Source: Dactylis glomerata (Eukaryota > Streptophyta > Magnoliopsida > Poales > Poaceae). Taken from it: a stretch of DNA of 64,000 nucleotides. Under the pieces are notes generated by a model, which was not told the origin of the DNA, ran no database searches, and saw only the letters and a list, made by a program, of their open reading frames with translations. A program made the translations under genes and the position numbers. The stretch is taken from contig QXEO01000341.1 of the NCBI GenBank assembly GCA_007115705.1, positions 248,001 to 312,000 of the forward strand, written 5' to 3'. The stretch's first letter is position 1; every line of letters starts with the position of its first letter. Shown here in pieces: positions 1 through 12,789 of the stretch.

Positions 1-1116
1 CTAGAACTCATATTTGGCATGTGTTCTTCCATTCCTTCCATTGCCACTTGGTCATTTGAGGTCATCTGCTACTTGCTCTAGTCCTATTTCTGACCCTAAT
101 CAAATCACTGACCATTTGACTATTATTCTATGCACCTTTGCTCACACTTCTAGAATTCGGAATTAATTGTTCAGAGACCATTCTTTGACCTATTCCTCTT
201 ATTTATGATCTACTCTACCCATCTATACACTTGCATGTGCATTTTGAGGTATGCCACCTATTTATGTGACTAGGTTTTGAACCCTAGTCAAAAACTGATT
301 TCACCTTCTAGTTTTCTTTGATCCCCTTGATAATTAGTCAACACTCATCATAAAATTCCTCCACAAGTTCATTTGCTCTCTACTAGCATTGGGAAATGCT
401 ATTCTTGCACAATATCACTTTCCCTCCATCAAATTAACTATTTCTCTATCTCATCTTTCTTGCTTAATACAATGCATATGAATGGTACCTATATTATTTC
501 ATGCACTTTTTATTCTCATCAAGCATTCTAAAATCTCCTACCATGTTCTCCTACTCCTATAAAACCCTATGGACCCAAAAACCTTAGTGGTTCATCTTCA
601 AGTTTTCAAATTATTGTCTCAAGTAGTATGGTGCAAATCTTCACATTCCAATTTTGGTGATCTTGCATATTACCAAATAAAATCTTCCAAATTGGCAATA
701 TCATTTATCTCACCAAGTTACACCTATCTTATCCACCCTTGCATGCCATTGCTTGACATGCTTTGAACCAAACAAAAATCCAAAAGTTGATCCTCACATG
801 CATCATCACCAATCTTAACTAAATTGTTTTGAAACACCACCAAACCCTTCCACTAACCACTCCAGCATCACCACCACCCTCTGGTCGACTTTTACTGTAG
901 CATGCATCTCTTCCTCTTGTCTTTAGTGCTTGGAAGGAGATCCATGCAAGATTTTATATTAGCACCAAAGTATTGTGCAGCAGCCCACCCTCTGTCCCTG
1001 GCCGACCAAGGTGCCTCTTGGACCCCTCTCACCCTCCCCACCGTCCTAACTAACCAACCATAGCCCCTCCATGGACCCCACATGCCCCAAAACTGACCCA
1101 ACACACTCCCCCTTGC

Positions 1117-1123
1117 TTATAAG
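1117..1123 (+). promoter_or_regulatory. TATA box of element A 5' LTR
   Basis: TTATAAG lies at the junction of AT-rich and GC-rich sequence, directly upstream of the exon-like block. It is repeated at 9184-9190 in the 3' LTR. The other LTR families have a TATA box in the same relative place, which supports a core promoter. The start of transcription is inferred, not seen. Confidence 0.5.
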
Positions 1124-3923
1124 ACCACAGCATCCCCCAGCCCCTCTCTGGACTCCCATTGTGCTCCCACACCTCCACCTTGACTCCCCAGCATGCCCAG
1201 AACCACCCCATGGTTCATAGCAGAGAAGAATGGAGGGAAACCCTAATTTTGTTATGCGAGGAGATGGAGAAGAATGCCGCTGATTCAGACCTTCCCCTTC
1301 CTCTATTTCTTCGGGAACGAGCTCTCCTAACCTGCAGTTACCTAACCCTACCTCTCCCTTGACCCAGGGACGTCAGACCGTCAAACCCTGAGAGCGCCGA
1401 GCTGAGCTCCTTCACTGAGCATGCGCAGGTCACCTTCTCGGGAGCCAAGCCGATCGTCTTGCCCCTCTCCGAGCTCGCCCCGTCACACTCCGTCGCCTCG
1501 TCGCCTCCCCAGCGTCCGAGAGGCACCCCAGGTGAGCCCCCGGGCCCTGCCTGGCCGCCGCTAGGGTTTGCCCTGGCCCCGCGCTGCTAGAGGAAGGAGA
1601 CGACCGAGGTCCGTCGATCAAGACTTGATCGGACGGCCCAGGTCTCTCCATACCGCTTCGGCGCCTGGAGGCGCTGACCAGCGGGCCCGACAGTGCGGCC
1701 GTTTGAGCGCCTCGCCGCGTGCAGCGGACGCAGGTGGGCTGACGCCAGATCGGCCCAGATCCGGTTTAGATCTGGCCCGTAGATAGTTTTTTTTAGGAAA
1801 TTTCATTATCCTTTGTCCCAGATCTGCAAACTCCCAAAATTCGTAGAAAAATAATTACAAGCCCAATCTAGATGATTCAAATTTTCATGAACTCCCCATT
1901 TTAATATCTATCCAGTGGTACTGCATGCATATCTTTTGAATCAGCGTAGATTTACATGTATTTAAATTAAGTAGATCTAGTTGTTTTTCACTCAAAAACC
2001 CAAATCTGAAGTTTTATAATTTGAAAGTGAGTGACTTCAATTTTTAGTGATGCCATGTTGTACTGTGAGACCTAGTAAACTTGTTTTGCTATTTTAGGGT
2101 TTTTATTTTCTCTGCAGTAATTATTTTGGTGTTAACAGAATTTTAGCTTTGTTTTATTTATTGTGCCTAATAGGAATATTATTTTGAGGTGATTCAAACT
2201 CTGGTGTGTTGTGCATTGCTGTAGCTTTCTAACTAGGTCTCTGGTAGAATTTTAGAAGCTACTGAAAGATTTAGGGGTTTATTTTGCTTTTCTAGTGGTA
2301 GTTGTGACTAGGAAATTCTTTATAAATCAACCCTAAACTATTTTGGATTGATTCCAATTGGGTTGGTTTTGTAATTGTGTTAACTACCTGATGATATGCT
2401 GGTTGTCATGCCTTGATCTAGAGTGATGCCTGCAAGGTGTTTGCTTTGGGCATAGGGTGTATTCACCATTAGAAATTGCCTTATTACTATTGAGTGGTAT
2501 TACTTTTTGAAAGATGGATTCTGGGTTCAGAATCTACACTTGTTTGTTTCTGATACTCATTTATGGAGTTGTGTGTTGCATGTCTTGAGTGTGATTTATG
2601 TATGCATGTGTGCTTATTGTGTGTTGTTAATTTTTCCGGCGATAGAATCGAACGACAAGTGTGCGGAGGAGGGTGAAGTGTTTGAGTATCAGGAGGAAGG
2701 GGACTACCTCAAGAATGCGTAAGAAGGAAGTGGAACACTTTGAGTAATTATTTAAGGAAGGAGCCCAGGGACATAGCTATTCAAGGCAAGCCATCTACTT
2801 GTTACATATCTTAATCCTATCACGGCACTATGCATTATTCTACTCTGCTCTTACTACTATGCATTGTTTTTCTTATATTGCTATTTATCCCTAGATAGCA
2901 ATAGTTGGTGACTTAGCTCCACAAGTCAACTTGATATCATCCTTTGAGATGACACCTAATGTGACCTATTGCAACACCTCTTCTATTAGAGACTTGATGA
3001 CTAGCATCAATGTCTTTGGAAAACTTGTAGTGGAGCCAAAACTCTAGGAAATTGGGTTTACTCTTGGGAAGCATTTCAAAAATGATTTCGAAAACCTTGG
3101 AGTAGTTGCTACTTCATTGAGATGTTTTAAAATGGTTTCATAAACAAGGAGTGGACAATGGGAGATGAAGAAGTTGGTGGATTTTCTGAAAAAGGGCATT
3201 GTGTATAAGTGTTCGCCAAACCAATTACACCCGTGCAACCACATTACCCCGGTATGGGCCAGGGCTTAGTTTGAAGTTTATCTGTCTTAGTGCGGGGAGC
3301 CTCACACTATATAAGGGTTTGTAGGACCCCAGAATCTGGGTTGCCGCCAGTTTGTGGGCAATAGTAAATCGGGATCCTTCGAGATTTATCCGGCCGGAAG
3401 ACACTTGGGTTCTCCCGCTGTGGCACCGGAGTTACGCTCTGAAGAAGGTACTGCCGGGATGTGCCGGGGAGGTAAACTCCACAGGGCAGGCACACGTACT
3501 AAGGTAGATAGATGGAGGGCTTCGATCGATTATCCGAACCCCGCATACTTGCGTATGACGGTCCGTGGTGGAATCCCGACGGATTTATCGGATGATGTGG
3601 GGAAAGTGTACAACCTCTGCAGACTGTAATCTATTCGAATAGCCGCGTCCTCAGTCATGGACGGTTGGAATGGCCATACTTAACCTGTGTTCAGTTTTGG
3701 TTTTATAAAATGATTTCTTGAAAAAGGGAGTTGTGCCGGACGAAGTACTCGGAGGGTACTGCCGTGGCACGGGAATGGATCAGGGTACTCGAAGGGTACT
3801 ACCGAGGTAAAGGAGGATGGTCATGTATGATTGACCATGGTTGCCTTAGGCAAGCATAAAGGAGTTTCCCCCTTTCCTAGAGCTTTTGCAAAGACTTCTC
3901 TTGCAAGAATCTTCTTTAATAAG

Positions 3924-4180
3924 GATATAGAAATGTCGTAGGACATGCTATATCGACACGATAATCTTACTACAAATCTTCTTTAATAAGGATATAGAGA
4001 TGTCGTATGACATGCTATATAGACAAGAGAAACCTTGATATAGAGATGTCGTAGGACATGCTATATCGACACGAGAATCTTACTACAAATCTTCTTTAAT
4101 AAGGATATAGAGATGTCGTATGACATGCTATATCGACAAGAGAAACCTTGATATAGAGATGTCTTATGACATGCTATATC
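3924..4180 (+). repeat. Tandem hairpin units in A 5' LTR (5 copies)
   Basis: Five units each contain GATATAG, then ATGTC, a 4-base centre, GACAT and CTATATC, forming an imperfect inverted repeat of about 31 bases. They are separated by short spacers of two alternating types. The 3' LTR has only three units (11955-12098), so copy number changed after insertion. Two units occur at the same LTR place in element D. Confidence 0.85.
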
Positions 4181-4662
4181 GACACGAGAAGTTCACTAGT
4201 TTAGATCTACCTCAAGCCAAGCCAACCCTTGCTACAGCCAAATAGCATATAAATACTTCTCTCTTAGATGGTTTGCGAGTACAATTCAAAATGTACTCAC
4301 GGCTTTGTCCCTGGCTATTAACTTGGTCAGATTATGAAGAAGGTTAAGAGAATGATGGTGAGGAGTTCAGCGACGCCGATGCGAATTAGGAACATCTCCC
4401 AGTCAGTTGCCTGTAGGGTAGTAGGCATGACGTGGGTCATCAACGCTGCTTGGTATCTGCTGCTTAGTTTGTAAACTTGCCCTGCATGGCATTATCAGTC
4501 TTGGTCGTGTGACCAATTGTAAGATTTTATATTTGGTACTGTAATGGATGATGTAACTTTGATATCAGCTCGGTTATGTGGACTCACGACATACTGATCA
4601 TGGGATCGTGAGTTGTATGCATAACGGGAATCCCGGGTGGTAAACTGGGGTCCCCACAGAGT

Positions 4663-4675
4663 TGGTATCAGAGCC
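4663..4675 (+). other. Primer binding site of element A
   Basis: TGGTATCAGAGCC starts four bases after the LTR end. It is complementary to the 3' end of plant initiator tRNA-Met, the usual primer of Ty3/gypsy elements of this type. It fixes both the LTR boundary and the + orientation. Confidence 0.9.
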
Positions 4676-6980
4676 ATCCTGACTGTAGGAGACCTTAGTT
4701 AGCATGGGCGTTAGATAGGAAAGTAATATTTTGCTAGGACTATTTGCAAAGGTTATTTCTCCTAAGTAGCCAAAAGTATGGCTTATACCTCTCTCACCTC
4801 TTCAAAACTTCTAGTCTTATCTCCCTAGTCTTCAAAGATTTTTGAAGTTTATTACTCCATCTGTCTCATCTTCTTCAAAACTACCTGTTGGACGATGTCC
4901 CCAAATAGACCTGGTGCTTAGCAACACAATATGGAGCAAACTTCAGAAGGACGTCTTCAAACCTCTCCAGCTGCAAAGGAAGAAGGATATTGACAAATAT
5001 TTTTCCCTTGGATGACACCAATGGCTCTGTCAAGAACTTGACCTTGTTCCTCCCTGGACTCGCACTTTTGCTGTCGCCAAGGATCAAGTTCTCAGTTGCT
5101 CGACTAGAAATTTTTAGGCCTGACATGAGATATTGTCGCACACGAAGAACTTCAACCACCTTTCCGAAGATCCCACATCCGTGTAATGTGAGCAAGGGTA
5201 CCTACAAGATCTGCACTTCCAAACTCAATGTCAACAGCTCAACAACACTGCGGCTACCTCATCGACTACCAACGATCTCAACTGAAGCGAGAGTCAAGGA
5301 GAATGAAGACATCAACAACTATGACCAACCATGACCCTAGGATGAATAGGACTAACCCCAAAATATCGCGCCTTGATAGGCATCATCGGTACTTGAAGAA
5401 CCTTGTGTGATTATTGCAATTGTTTGTTGATTGCCTTGTGTGTTCTTGATGTTGTTTGCAGATGCTTCGTGTGTTTCTTGAGTGTGTGTTGTTACTTGGT
5501 GCTTGTGCTTGTTTTGGCCCCTCGGCTTTAGAAACCCTCAGGTGCGTAAAACCCTGAATAGGAAGCCTCTCTAGAATGTGTTTTCCCTCACATCCATTTA
5601 TGTCTGCTCGAGTAGCATTCATAAAGTGAAACTAAGATGCTAACTCTAACCTTGATAGTGGTGTACAATAACTCTTCTCGCAACGCCTTCCCCATATCCG
5701 ACGCGTCAAATATTGCTATGTGCTTCAAGCTTCACCAAGACCCCTCTACAACGTCAAGGGAGCAGAAGATAGACCCTCCTGGACTACAAGGGACCTCTAG
5801 AAGACAAAGACTTCACTAACCCGGATCGCCTAACCTTAAATCTAGAGTTTTGCTAACATTGATGACACTCTCTTAACACCCCAACACTTGCAAATCTTCT
5901 AACAAGCCAACTAACATGGAGCATGCAAGTATCAAAGCCAAGCCTAACTTTCGAAGATCAACCCGTTATCGTCACTTGAAGCCCGAAGACTCACGTGCTT
6001 GATCTCAACGGAGCAAATAGAAGGATGAAGACTCTCCAAAATCAAGCCATCAATGTCAACTCTGCATTTAGGAGATATCCATGGAGGTGGCAACGAGAAG
6101 AAGTAAAGACTTTTCTAACTAACTCGCTCGCTCGTTCAAATTTTTGACGGGTTTGAAACCAAAACTGACTTATGCAAGGGGTAGAAATCCACATGAAGAT
6201 TTCTCGAAAGATGGAGTCGGCTCAAGGTTTCCCAATATACCTCAAGATCCTCCAGGCTACAAAAAGATGGAGAAGCAAGAAGATATTCAATGGTCTCCAC
6301 CCACCCGAAGACAAGAGGAAATAGATCATTGACTTCTAGGAAACACACCATGGGAGGTGCGCCGCCATGTGAAGTGATTTCAGCTCTAGCCCGAGACTAC
6401 TCAGAAGAATACTACCGATTAAGTACTAACATATGCCCTCGACAGTTAGGAAGCGTAGAGGGATTAAGTCTATAGATCTGAAGCACTCTAACAAAACCGA
6501 ATCTTAAGTGCCATTATCTGTGACCCTAGAGCACTACACCTCAAGACAGAAGGGTCTACACCAACATCGAGATTCAAGGCGCAACTCCAAGAATTGAAGG
6601 CTCCATCAAGCTACGCGAGGGAGGAAGCGACAACCCCAAGATAACAAAAGCTACCCGAGAAGCCTTGCCCCTTCAAAACCTCAATTTGCGAGCTAGAAAC
6701 CTTCTAACTCTCGAAGAATCTTTTCGAGCATACTAGATAGCCTAACCCCACTAACCTTAAAAATGTCCCAACAAGGTTTCGACAGGATACTTTTGGCAAC
6801 ATCAACTCTTCAGCTATCAACTTTAGCAAATGAAGACGATTGACACCTTCGGCAAAAGCAAGTCTTTGATGCAACTCAGATTATCACGGGTGGGTTGGAA
6901 GAGCATCTGTTGAGGCCTAACTCTAACTTAGTCTCAGAACCTCTTACTACTACGCTTAGGAATCTCGGGACGAGATTCTG

Positions 6981-6997
6981 TTTAAGGGGGGAAGAGC
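6981..6997 (+). other. Polypurine tract of element A
   Basis: TTTAAGGGGGGAAGAGC directly precedes the 3' LTR, the expected primer for plus-strand DNA synthesis. Element D has a closely similar tract at 61411-61428. Confidence 0.85.
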
Positions 6998-9900
6998 TAT
7001 AACACCCCCAGTTTTTGTAACCCTGTTTAGGTAGTGTTTAGTGAGCCAAAAATGAGGGCCAACAAAAACTTTTTGAGCAAACCTCTGGAAGTACTATTTC
7101 TTGCTTGTTTCTCTTTGTTGTTATGTTAATGGTGTCTATTTGAGTTGCTTGTGGAGCACTATGGTGAACCAACACAAACCTTGAGCCCTTGTGGTCATGC
7201 CTTTATTTTGACTCTAGCTATTTTACCAAAACCCTTATCTTGGCAACTTCTCCTTTTTCAAAATTATTTTATTTGTCCCAAAATAAGTGCCAAGATTTAT
7301 CTTTGAGGCAAAGCTTTTATCAAAACTAAGTATTTACAAAATTATCTGGACCCACAAAGTAGAATGGTCCCACTATTTTACAAAATTTCATTTTGTTGAT
7401 ATTTATAAAAGGATTTCAAACACCTTTAAGAAAACTTTCTAAAGGAGATGCTATGTCTCCACTAGTTTCTGAAAATTCTACAAGAGCTTTACTCTTTTAT
7501 TTGAAATTCTTCTCTACTTGACCACGGCATGATCACCATTGAGCACTTATTCAATCATTGTTTCTAGTGATGCTAGATTAGCTGCAAACTGATTGACCTT
7601 GTGTGGTGAATTGACTTTGTGTGACTTTATTTGACTTTGATGAATTGCTTGAGTGTAGATATGAGCCTCATATAGGCCTGTGGCCTAACCTATTTAAACT
7701 ACATCCATTAATATTTTTGTCACATATAAGTTGTTTTCATGCTATCCTTCCAATAAAACCCATCTTGTTATTACCCTCTCAATCCTGAATCCCTAACTCT
7801 AATGTCTTAGTCTTATCATGAGGCATTAGGAGCTCCTTTTTGAGGGATCTTAAAACTAATTAAACTAAACCAAGGAAAGCACCCATGGTGTTATTAGAAT
7901 CATCTTCATCCAACCATAAAAAGGTTTCACTCAGATTTAGAAAATCATCTCTTGCAGACATTTCATCAAACACCTAGTGTGCAGACCATCTTCCTGTCTG
8001 TTAATAGATTCAATTTTCCAACACCTTTATTAAGCTCATCTATTCCATCCATGGCAATGTACCTTCCTAGAACTCATATTTGGCATGTGTTCTTCCATTC
8101 CTTCTATTGCCACTTGGTCATTTGAGGTCATCTGCTACTTGCTCTAGTCCTATTTCTGACCCTAATCAAATCACTGACCATTTGACTATTATTCTATGCA
8201 CCTTTGCTCACACTTCTAGAATTCGGAATTAATTGTTCAGAGACCATTCTTTGACCTATTCCTCTTATTTATGATCTACTCTACCCATCTATATATTTGC
8301 ATGTGCATTTTGAGGTATGCCACCTATTTATGTGACTAGGTTTTGAACCCTAGTCAAAAACTGATTTCACCTTCTAGTTTTCTTTGATACCCTTGATAAT
8401 TAGTCAACACTCATCATAAAATTCCTCCACAAGTTCATTTGCTCTCTACTAGCATTGGGAAATGCTATTCTTGCACAATATCACTGTCCCTCCATCAAAT
8501 TAACTATTTCTCTATCTCATCTTTCTTGCTTAATACAATGCATATGAATGGTACCTATATTATTTCATGCACTTTTTATTCTCATCAAGCATTCTAAAAT
8601 CTCCTAACATGTTCTCCTACTCCTATAAAACCCTATGGACCCAAAAACCTTAGTGGTTCATCTTCAAGTTTTCAAATTATTGTCTCAAGTAGTATAGTGC
8701 AAATCTTCACATTCCAATTTTGGTGATCTTGCATATTACCAAATAAAATCTTCCAAATTGGCAATATCATTTATCTCACCAAGTTACACCTATCTGATCC
8801 ACCCTTGCATGCCATTGCTTGACATGCTTTGAACCAAATCAAAAATCCAAAAGTTGATCCTCACATGCATCATCACCAATCTTAACTAAATTGTTTTGAA
8901 ACACCACCAAACCCTTCCACTAACCACTCCAGCATCACCACCACCCTCTGGTCGACTTGTACTGTAGCATGCATCTCTTCCTCTTGTCTTTAGTGCTTGG
9001 AAGGAGATCCATGCAAGATTTTATATTAGCACCAAAGTATTGTGCAGCAGCCCACCCTCTGTCCCTTGTCGACCAAGTTGCCTCCTGGACCCCTCTCACC
9101 CTCCCCACCGTCCTGACTAACCAACCATAGCCCCTCCATGGACCCCACATGCCCCAAAACCGACCTAACCCACTCCCCCTTGCTTATAAGACCACAGCAT
9201 CCCCGCAGCCCCTCTTTGGACTCCCATTGTGCTCCCACACCTCCACCTTGACTCCCCAGCACGCCCAGAACCACGCCATGGTTCACAGCAGAGAAGAATG
9301 GAGGGAAACCCTAATTTTGTTATGCGAGGAGATGGCGAAGAATGCCGCTGATTCAGACCTTCCCCTTCCTCTATTTCTTTGGGAACGAACTCTCCTAACC
9401 TGCAGTTACCTAACCCTACCTCTCCCTTGACCCAGGGTTGTCAGACCGTCGAACCCTGAGAGCGTCGAGCCGAGCTCCTTCACTGAGCATGCGCAGGTCA
9501 CCTTCCCGGGAGCCAAGCCGACCGTCCCGCCCCTCTCCGAGCTCGCCCCATCACACTCCGTCGCCTCGTCGCCTCCCCAGCGTCCGAGAGGCACCCCAGG
9601 TGAGCCCCCGTGCCCTACCTGGCCGCCGCTTGGGTTTGCCCTGGCCCCGCGCTGCTGGAGGAAGGAGACGACCGGGGTCCGTCGATCAAGACTTGATCGG
9701 ACGGCCCAGGTCTCTCCATACCGCTTCGGCGCCTAGAGGCGCTGACCAGCGGGCCCGGCAGTGCGGCCGTTTGAGCGCCTCGCCGCGTGCAGCGGACGCA
9801 GGTGGGCTGGCGCCGGATCGGCCCAGATCCGGTTTCGATCTGGCCCGTAGATAGTTTTTTTTAGGAAATTTCATTATCCTTTGTCCCAGATCTGCAAACT

Positions 9901-12576
9901 CCCAAAATTCGTAGAAAAATAATTACAAGCCCAATCTGGATGATTCAAATTTTCATGAACTCCCCATTTTAATATCTATCCAGTGGTACTGCATGCATAT
10001 CTTTTGAATCACCGTAGATTTACATGTATTTAAATTAAGTAGATCTAGTTGTTTTTCACTCGAAAACCCAAATCTGAAGTTTTATAATTTGAAAGTGAGT
10101 GACTTCAATTTTCAGTGATGCCATGTTGTACTGTGAGACCTAATAAACTTGTTTTGCTATTTTAGGGTTTTTATTTTCTCTGCAGTAATTATTTTGGTGT
10201 TAACAGAATTTTAGCTTTGTTTTATTTATTGTGCCTAATAGGAATATTATTTTGAGGTGATTCAAACTCTGGTGTGTTGTGCATTGCTGTAGCTTTCTAA
10301 CTACGTCTCTGGTAGAATTTTAGAAGCTACTGAAAGATTTAGGGGTTTATTTTGCTTTTCTAGTGGTAGTTGTGACTAGGAAATTCTTTATAAATCAACC
10401 CTAACCTATTTTGGATTGATTCCAATTGGGTTGGTTTTGTAATTGTGTTAACTACCTGATGATATGCTGGTTGTCATGCCTTGATCTAGAGTGATGCCTG
10501 CAAGGTGTTTGCTTTAAGCATAGGGTGTATTCACCATTAGAAATTGCCTTATTACTATTGAGTGGTATTACTTTTTGAAAGATGGATTCTGGGTTCAGAA
10601 TCTACACTTGTTTGTTTCTGATACTCATTTATGGAGTTGTGTGTTGCATGTCTTGTGTGTGATTTATGTATGCATGTGTGCTTATTGTGTGTTGTTAATT
10701 TTTCCGGCGATAGAATCGAACGACAAGTGTGCGGAGGAGGGTGAAGTGTTTGAGTATCAGGAGGAAGGGGACTACCTCAAGAATGCGTAAGAAGGAAGTG
10801 GAAAACTTTGAGTAATTCTTTAAGGAAGGAGCCTAGGGACATAGCTATTCAAGGCAAGCCATCTACTTGTTACATATCTTAATCCTATCACGGCACTATG
10901 CATTATTCTACTCTGCTCTTACTACTATGCATTGTTTTTCTTATATTGCTATTTATCCCTAGATAGCAATAGTTGGTGACTTAGCTCCACAAGTCAACTT
11001 GATATCATCCTTTGAGATGACACCTAATGTGACCTATTGCAACACCTCTTCTATTAGATACTTGATGACTAGCATCAATGTCTTTGGAAAACTTGTAGTG
11101 GAGCCAAAACTCTAGGAAATTGGGTTTACTCTTGGGAAGCATTTCAAAAATGATTTCGAAAACCTTGGAGTAGTTGCTACTTCATTGAGATGTTTTAAAA
11201 TGGTTTCATAAACAAGGAGTGGACAATGGGAGATGAAGAAGTTGGTTGATTTTCTGAAAAAGGGCATTGTGTATAAGTGTTCGCCAAACCAATTACACCC
11301 GTGCAACCACATTACCCCGGTATGGGCCAGGGCTTAGTTTGAAGTTTATCTGTCTTAGTGCGGGGAGCCTCACACTATATAAGGGTTTGTAGGACCCCGG
11401 AATCTGGGTTGCCGCCAGTTTGTGGGCAATAGTAAATCGGGATCTCCCGCCGTGGCACCGGAGTTACGCTCTGAAGGAGGTACTGCCGGGATGTGCCGGG
11501 GAGGTAAACTCCATAGGGCAGGCACCCGTACTAAGGTAGATAGATGGAGGGCTTCGATCGATTATCCGAACCCCGCATACTTGCGTATGACGGTCCATGG
11601 TGGAATCCCGGCGGATTTATCGGATGATGTGGGGCAAGTGTACAACCTCTGCAGACTGTAATCTATTCGATAGCCGCGTCCTCAGTCATGGACGGCTGGA
11701 ATGGCCATACTTAACCTGTGTTGAGTTTTGGTTTTATAAAATGATTTCTTGAAAAAGGGAGTTGTGCCGGACGAAGTACTCGGAGGGTACTGCCGTGGCA
11801 CGGGAATGGATCGGGGTACTCGAAGGGTACTACCGAGGTAAAGGAGGATGGTCATGTATGATTGACCATGGTTGCCTTAGGCAAGCATAAAGGAGTTTCC
11901 CCCTTTCCTAGAGCTTTTGCAAAGACTTCTCTTGCAAGAATCTTCTTTAATAAGGATATAGAGATGTCGTAGGACATGCTATATCGACACGAGAATCTTA
12001 CTACAAATCTTCTTTAATAAGGATATAGAGATGTCGTATGACATGCTGTATCGACAAGAGAAACCTTGATATAGAGATGTCTTATGACATGCTATATCGA
12101 CACGAGAAGTTCACTAGTTTAGAACTACCTCAAGCCAAGCCAACCCTTGCTACAGCCAAATAGCATATAAATACTTCTCTCTTAGATGGTTTGCGAGTGC
12201 AATTCAAAATGTACTCACGGCTTTGTCCCTGGCTATTAACTTGGTCAGATTATGAAGAAGGTTAAGAGAATGATGGTGAGGAGTTCAGCGACGCCGATGC
12301 GATCTAGGAACGTCTCCCAGTCAGTTGCCTGTAGGGTAGTAGGCATGACGTGGGTCATCAACGCTGCTTGGTATCTGCTGCTTAGTTTGTAAACTTGCCC
12401 TGCGTGGCATTATCAGTCTTGGTCGTGTGACCAATTGTAAGATTTTATATTCGGTACTGTAATGGATGATGTAACTTTGATATCAGCTCGGTTATGTGGA
12501 CTCACGACATACCGATCATGGGATTGTGAGTTGTATGCATAATGGGAATCCCGGGTGGTAAACTGGGGTCCCCACA
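6998..12576 (+). mobile_element. Element A, 3' LTR (complete, 5579 bp)
   Basis: The LTR begins TATAACACCCC and ends CCCCACA. Element D begins TGTAACACCCC, so the first dinucleotide here is probably a mutated TG. Compared with the 5' copy it lacks two hairpin units and about 36 bases near 11443. It carries TTATAAG at 9184-9190, a GTGAGC donor near 9600 and the paired-palindrome block, in which CTATTCGAATAG has lost one base (11663-11673). The element inserted into Y; the following CCATT is the presumed target duplication, but its partner is outside the window. Confidence 0.93.
11955..12098 (+). repeat. Tandem hairpin units in A 3' LTR (3 copies)
   Basis: Three GATATAG/CTATATC inverted-repeat units, the counterpart of the five-unit array in the 5' LTR. 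The middle unit has one stem mismatch (CTGTATC). Confidence 0.85.
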
Positions 12577-12763
12577 CCATTTATTGCAGCAAACAAAACT
12601 AAACTAAACTGAAAACTAAAAACAACTGACGCTCCAAGAAAAACGCATAATGCATGAAGCAATAAAAATATAGTGTGTTGAAAGGTGACCTGATTTTTGC
12701 CGATGAAGAAGGGGTGCCTCGGGGGCATCCCCAAGCTTTGACGCTTGTACCTCTTGGATATTT

Positions 12764-12789
12764 CTTGGGGTGACATGGGCATCCCCAAG
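12764..12789 (-). repeat. CTTGGGG/CCCCAAG hairpin in element Y
   Basis: A perfect 7-base inverted repeat with a 12-base loop, lying inside a pair of AAGCTTGGGGATGCC repeats. The same stem occurs in X1 (16749-16773) and X3 (31017-31042). Its role is unknown. Confidence 0.6.

Larger units (their letters stand above)
1..4658 (+). mobile_element. Element A, 5' LTR (left end outside window)
   Basis: Window base 1 corresponds to base 8067 of the downstream copy, so about 1.07 kb of this LTR is missing at the left. The two copies align throughout with scattered substitutions. The LTR ends in CCCCACA just before a tRNA-iMet primer site. Within it are a TATA-like TTATAAG at 1117-1123, a GC-rich block to about 1780, a candidate 5' splice site at 1532 (CAG then GTGAGC), a candidate acceptor at 2645, an acidic exon-like block from 2646, paired palindromes at 3615-3642 and an array of hairpin units at 3924-4180. 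No protein-coding gene is supported; frames in the GC-rich part shift between the two copies. Confidence 0.93.
4659..6997 (+). mobile_element. Element A internal domain, non-coding
   Basis: Only 2.3 kb separates the two LTRs. I find no frame with gag, protease, RT or integrase motifs; the longest frames are about 115 codons and look random. Primer site and polypurine tract are both present. This is the plan of a large non-autonomous LTR element (LARD-like), which would need proteins supplied by a relative. The block ending CGGGACGAGATT before the polypurine tract is the same as in elements B and D, which ties A to those families. Confidence 0.85.

Noticed and set aside
3308..3316. TATATAAGG as the main promoter of element A
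   Set aside because: It is conserved in D near 50697, but it lies downstream of the exon-like GC block and within the candidate second intron. It may be a secondary start; the upstream TATA is preferred.
3924..4180. CRISPR-like repeat-spacer array
   Set aside because: Spacers are not unique, units are inverted repeats inside a plant LTR, and unit number differs between the two LTRs of one element.
4661..4676. tRNA gene fragments at primer binding sites
   Set aside because: Only 12-18 bases match the tRNA 3' end, at LTR boundaries. They are primer sites; no tRNA cloverleaf is present.
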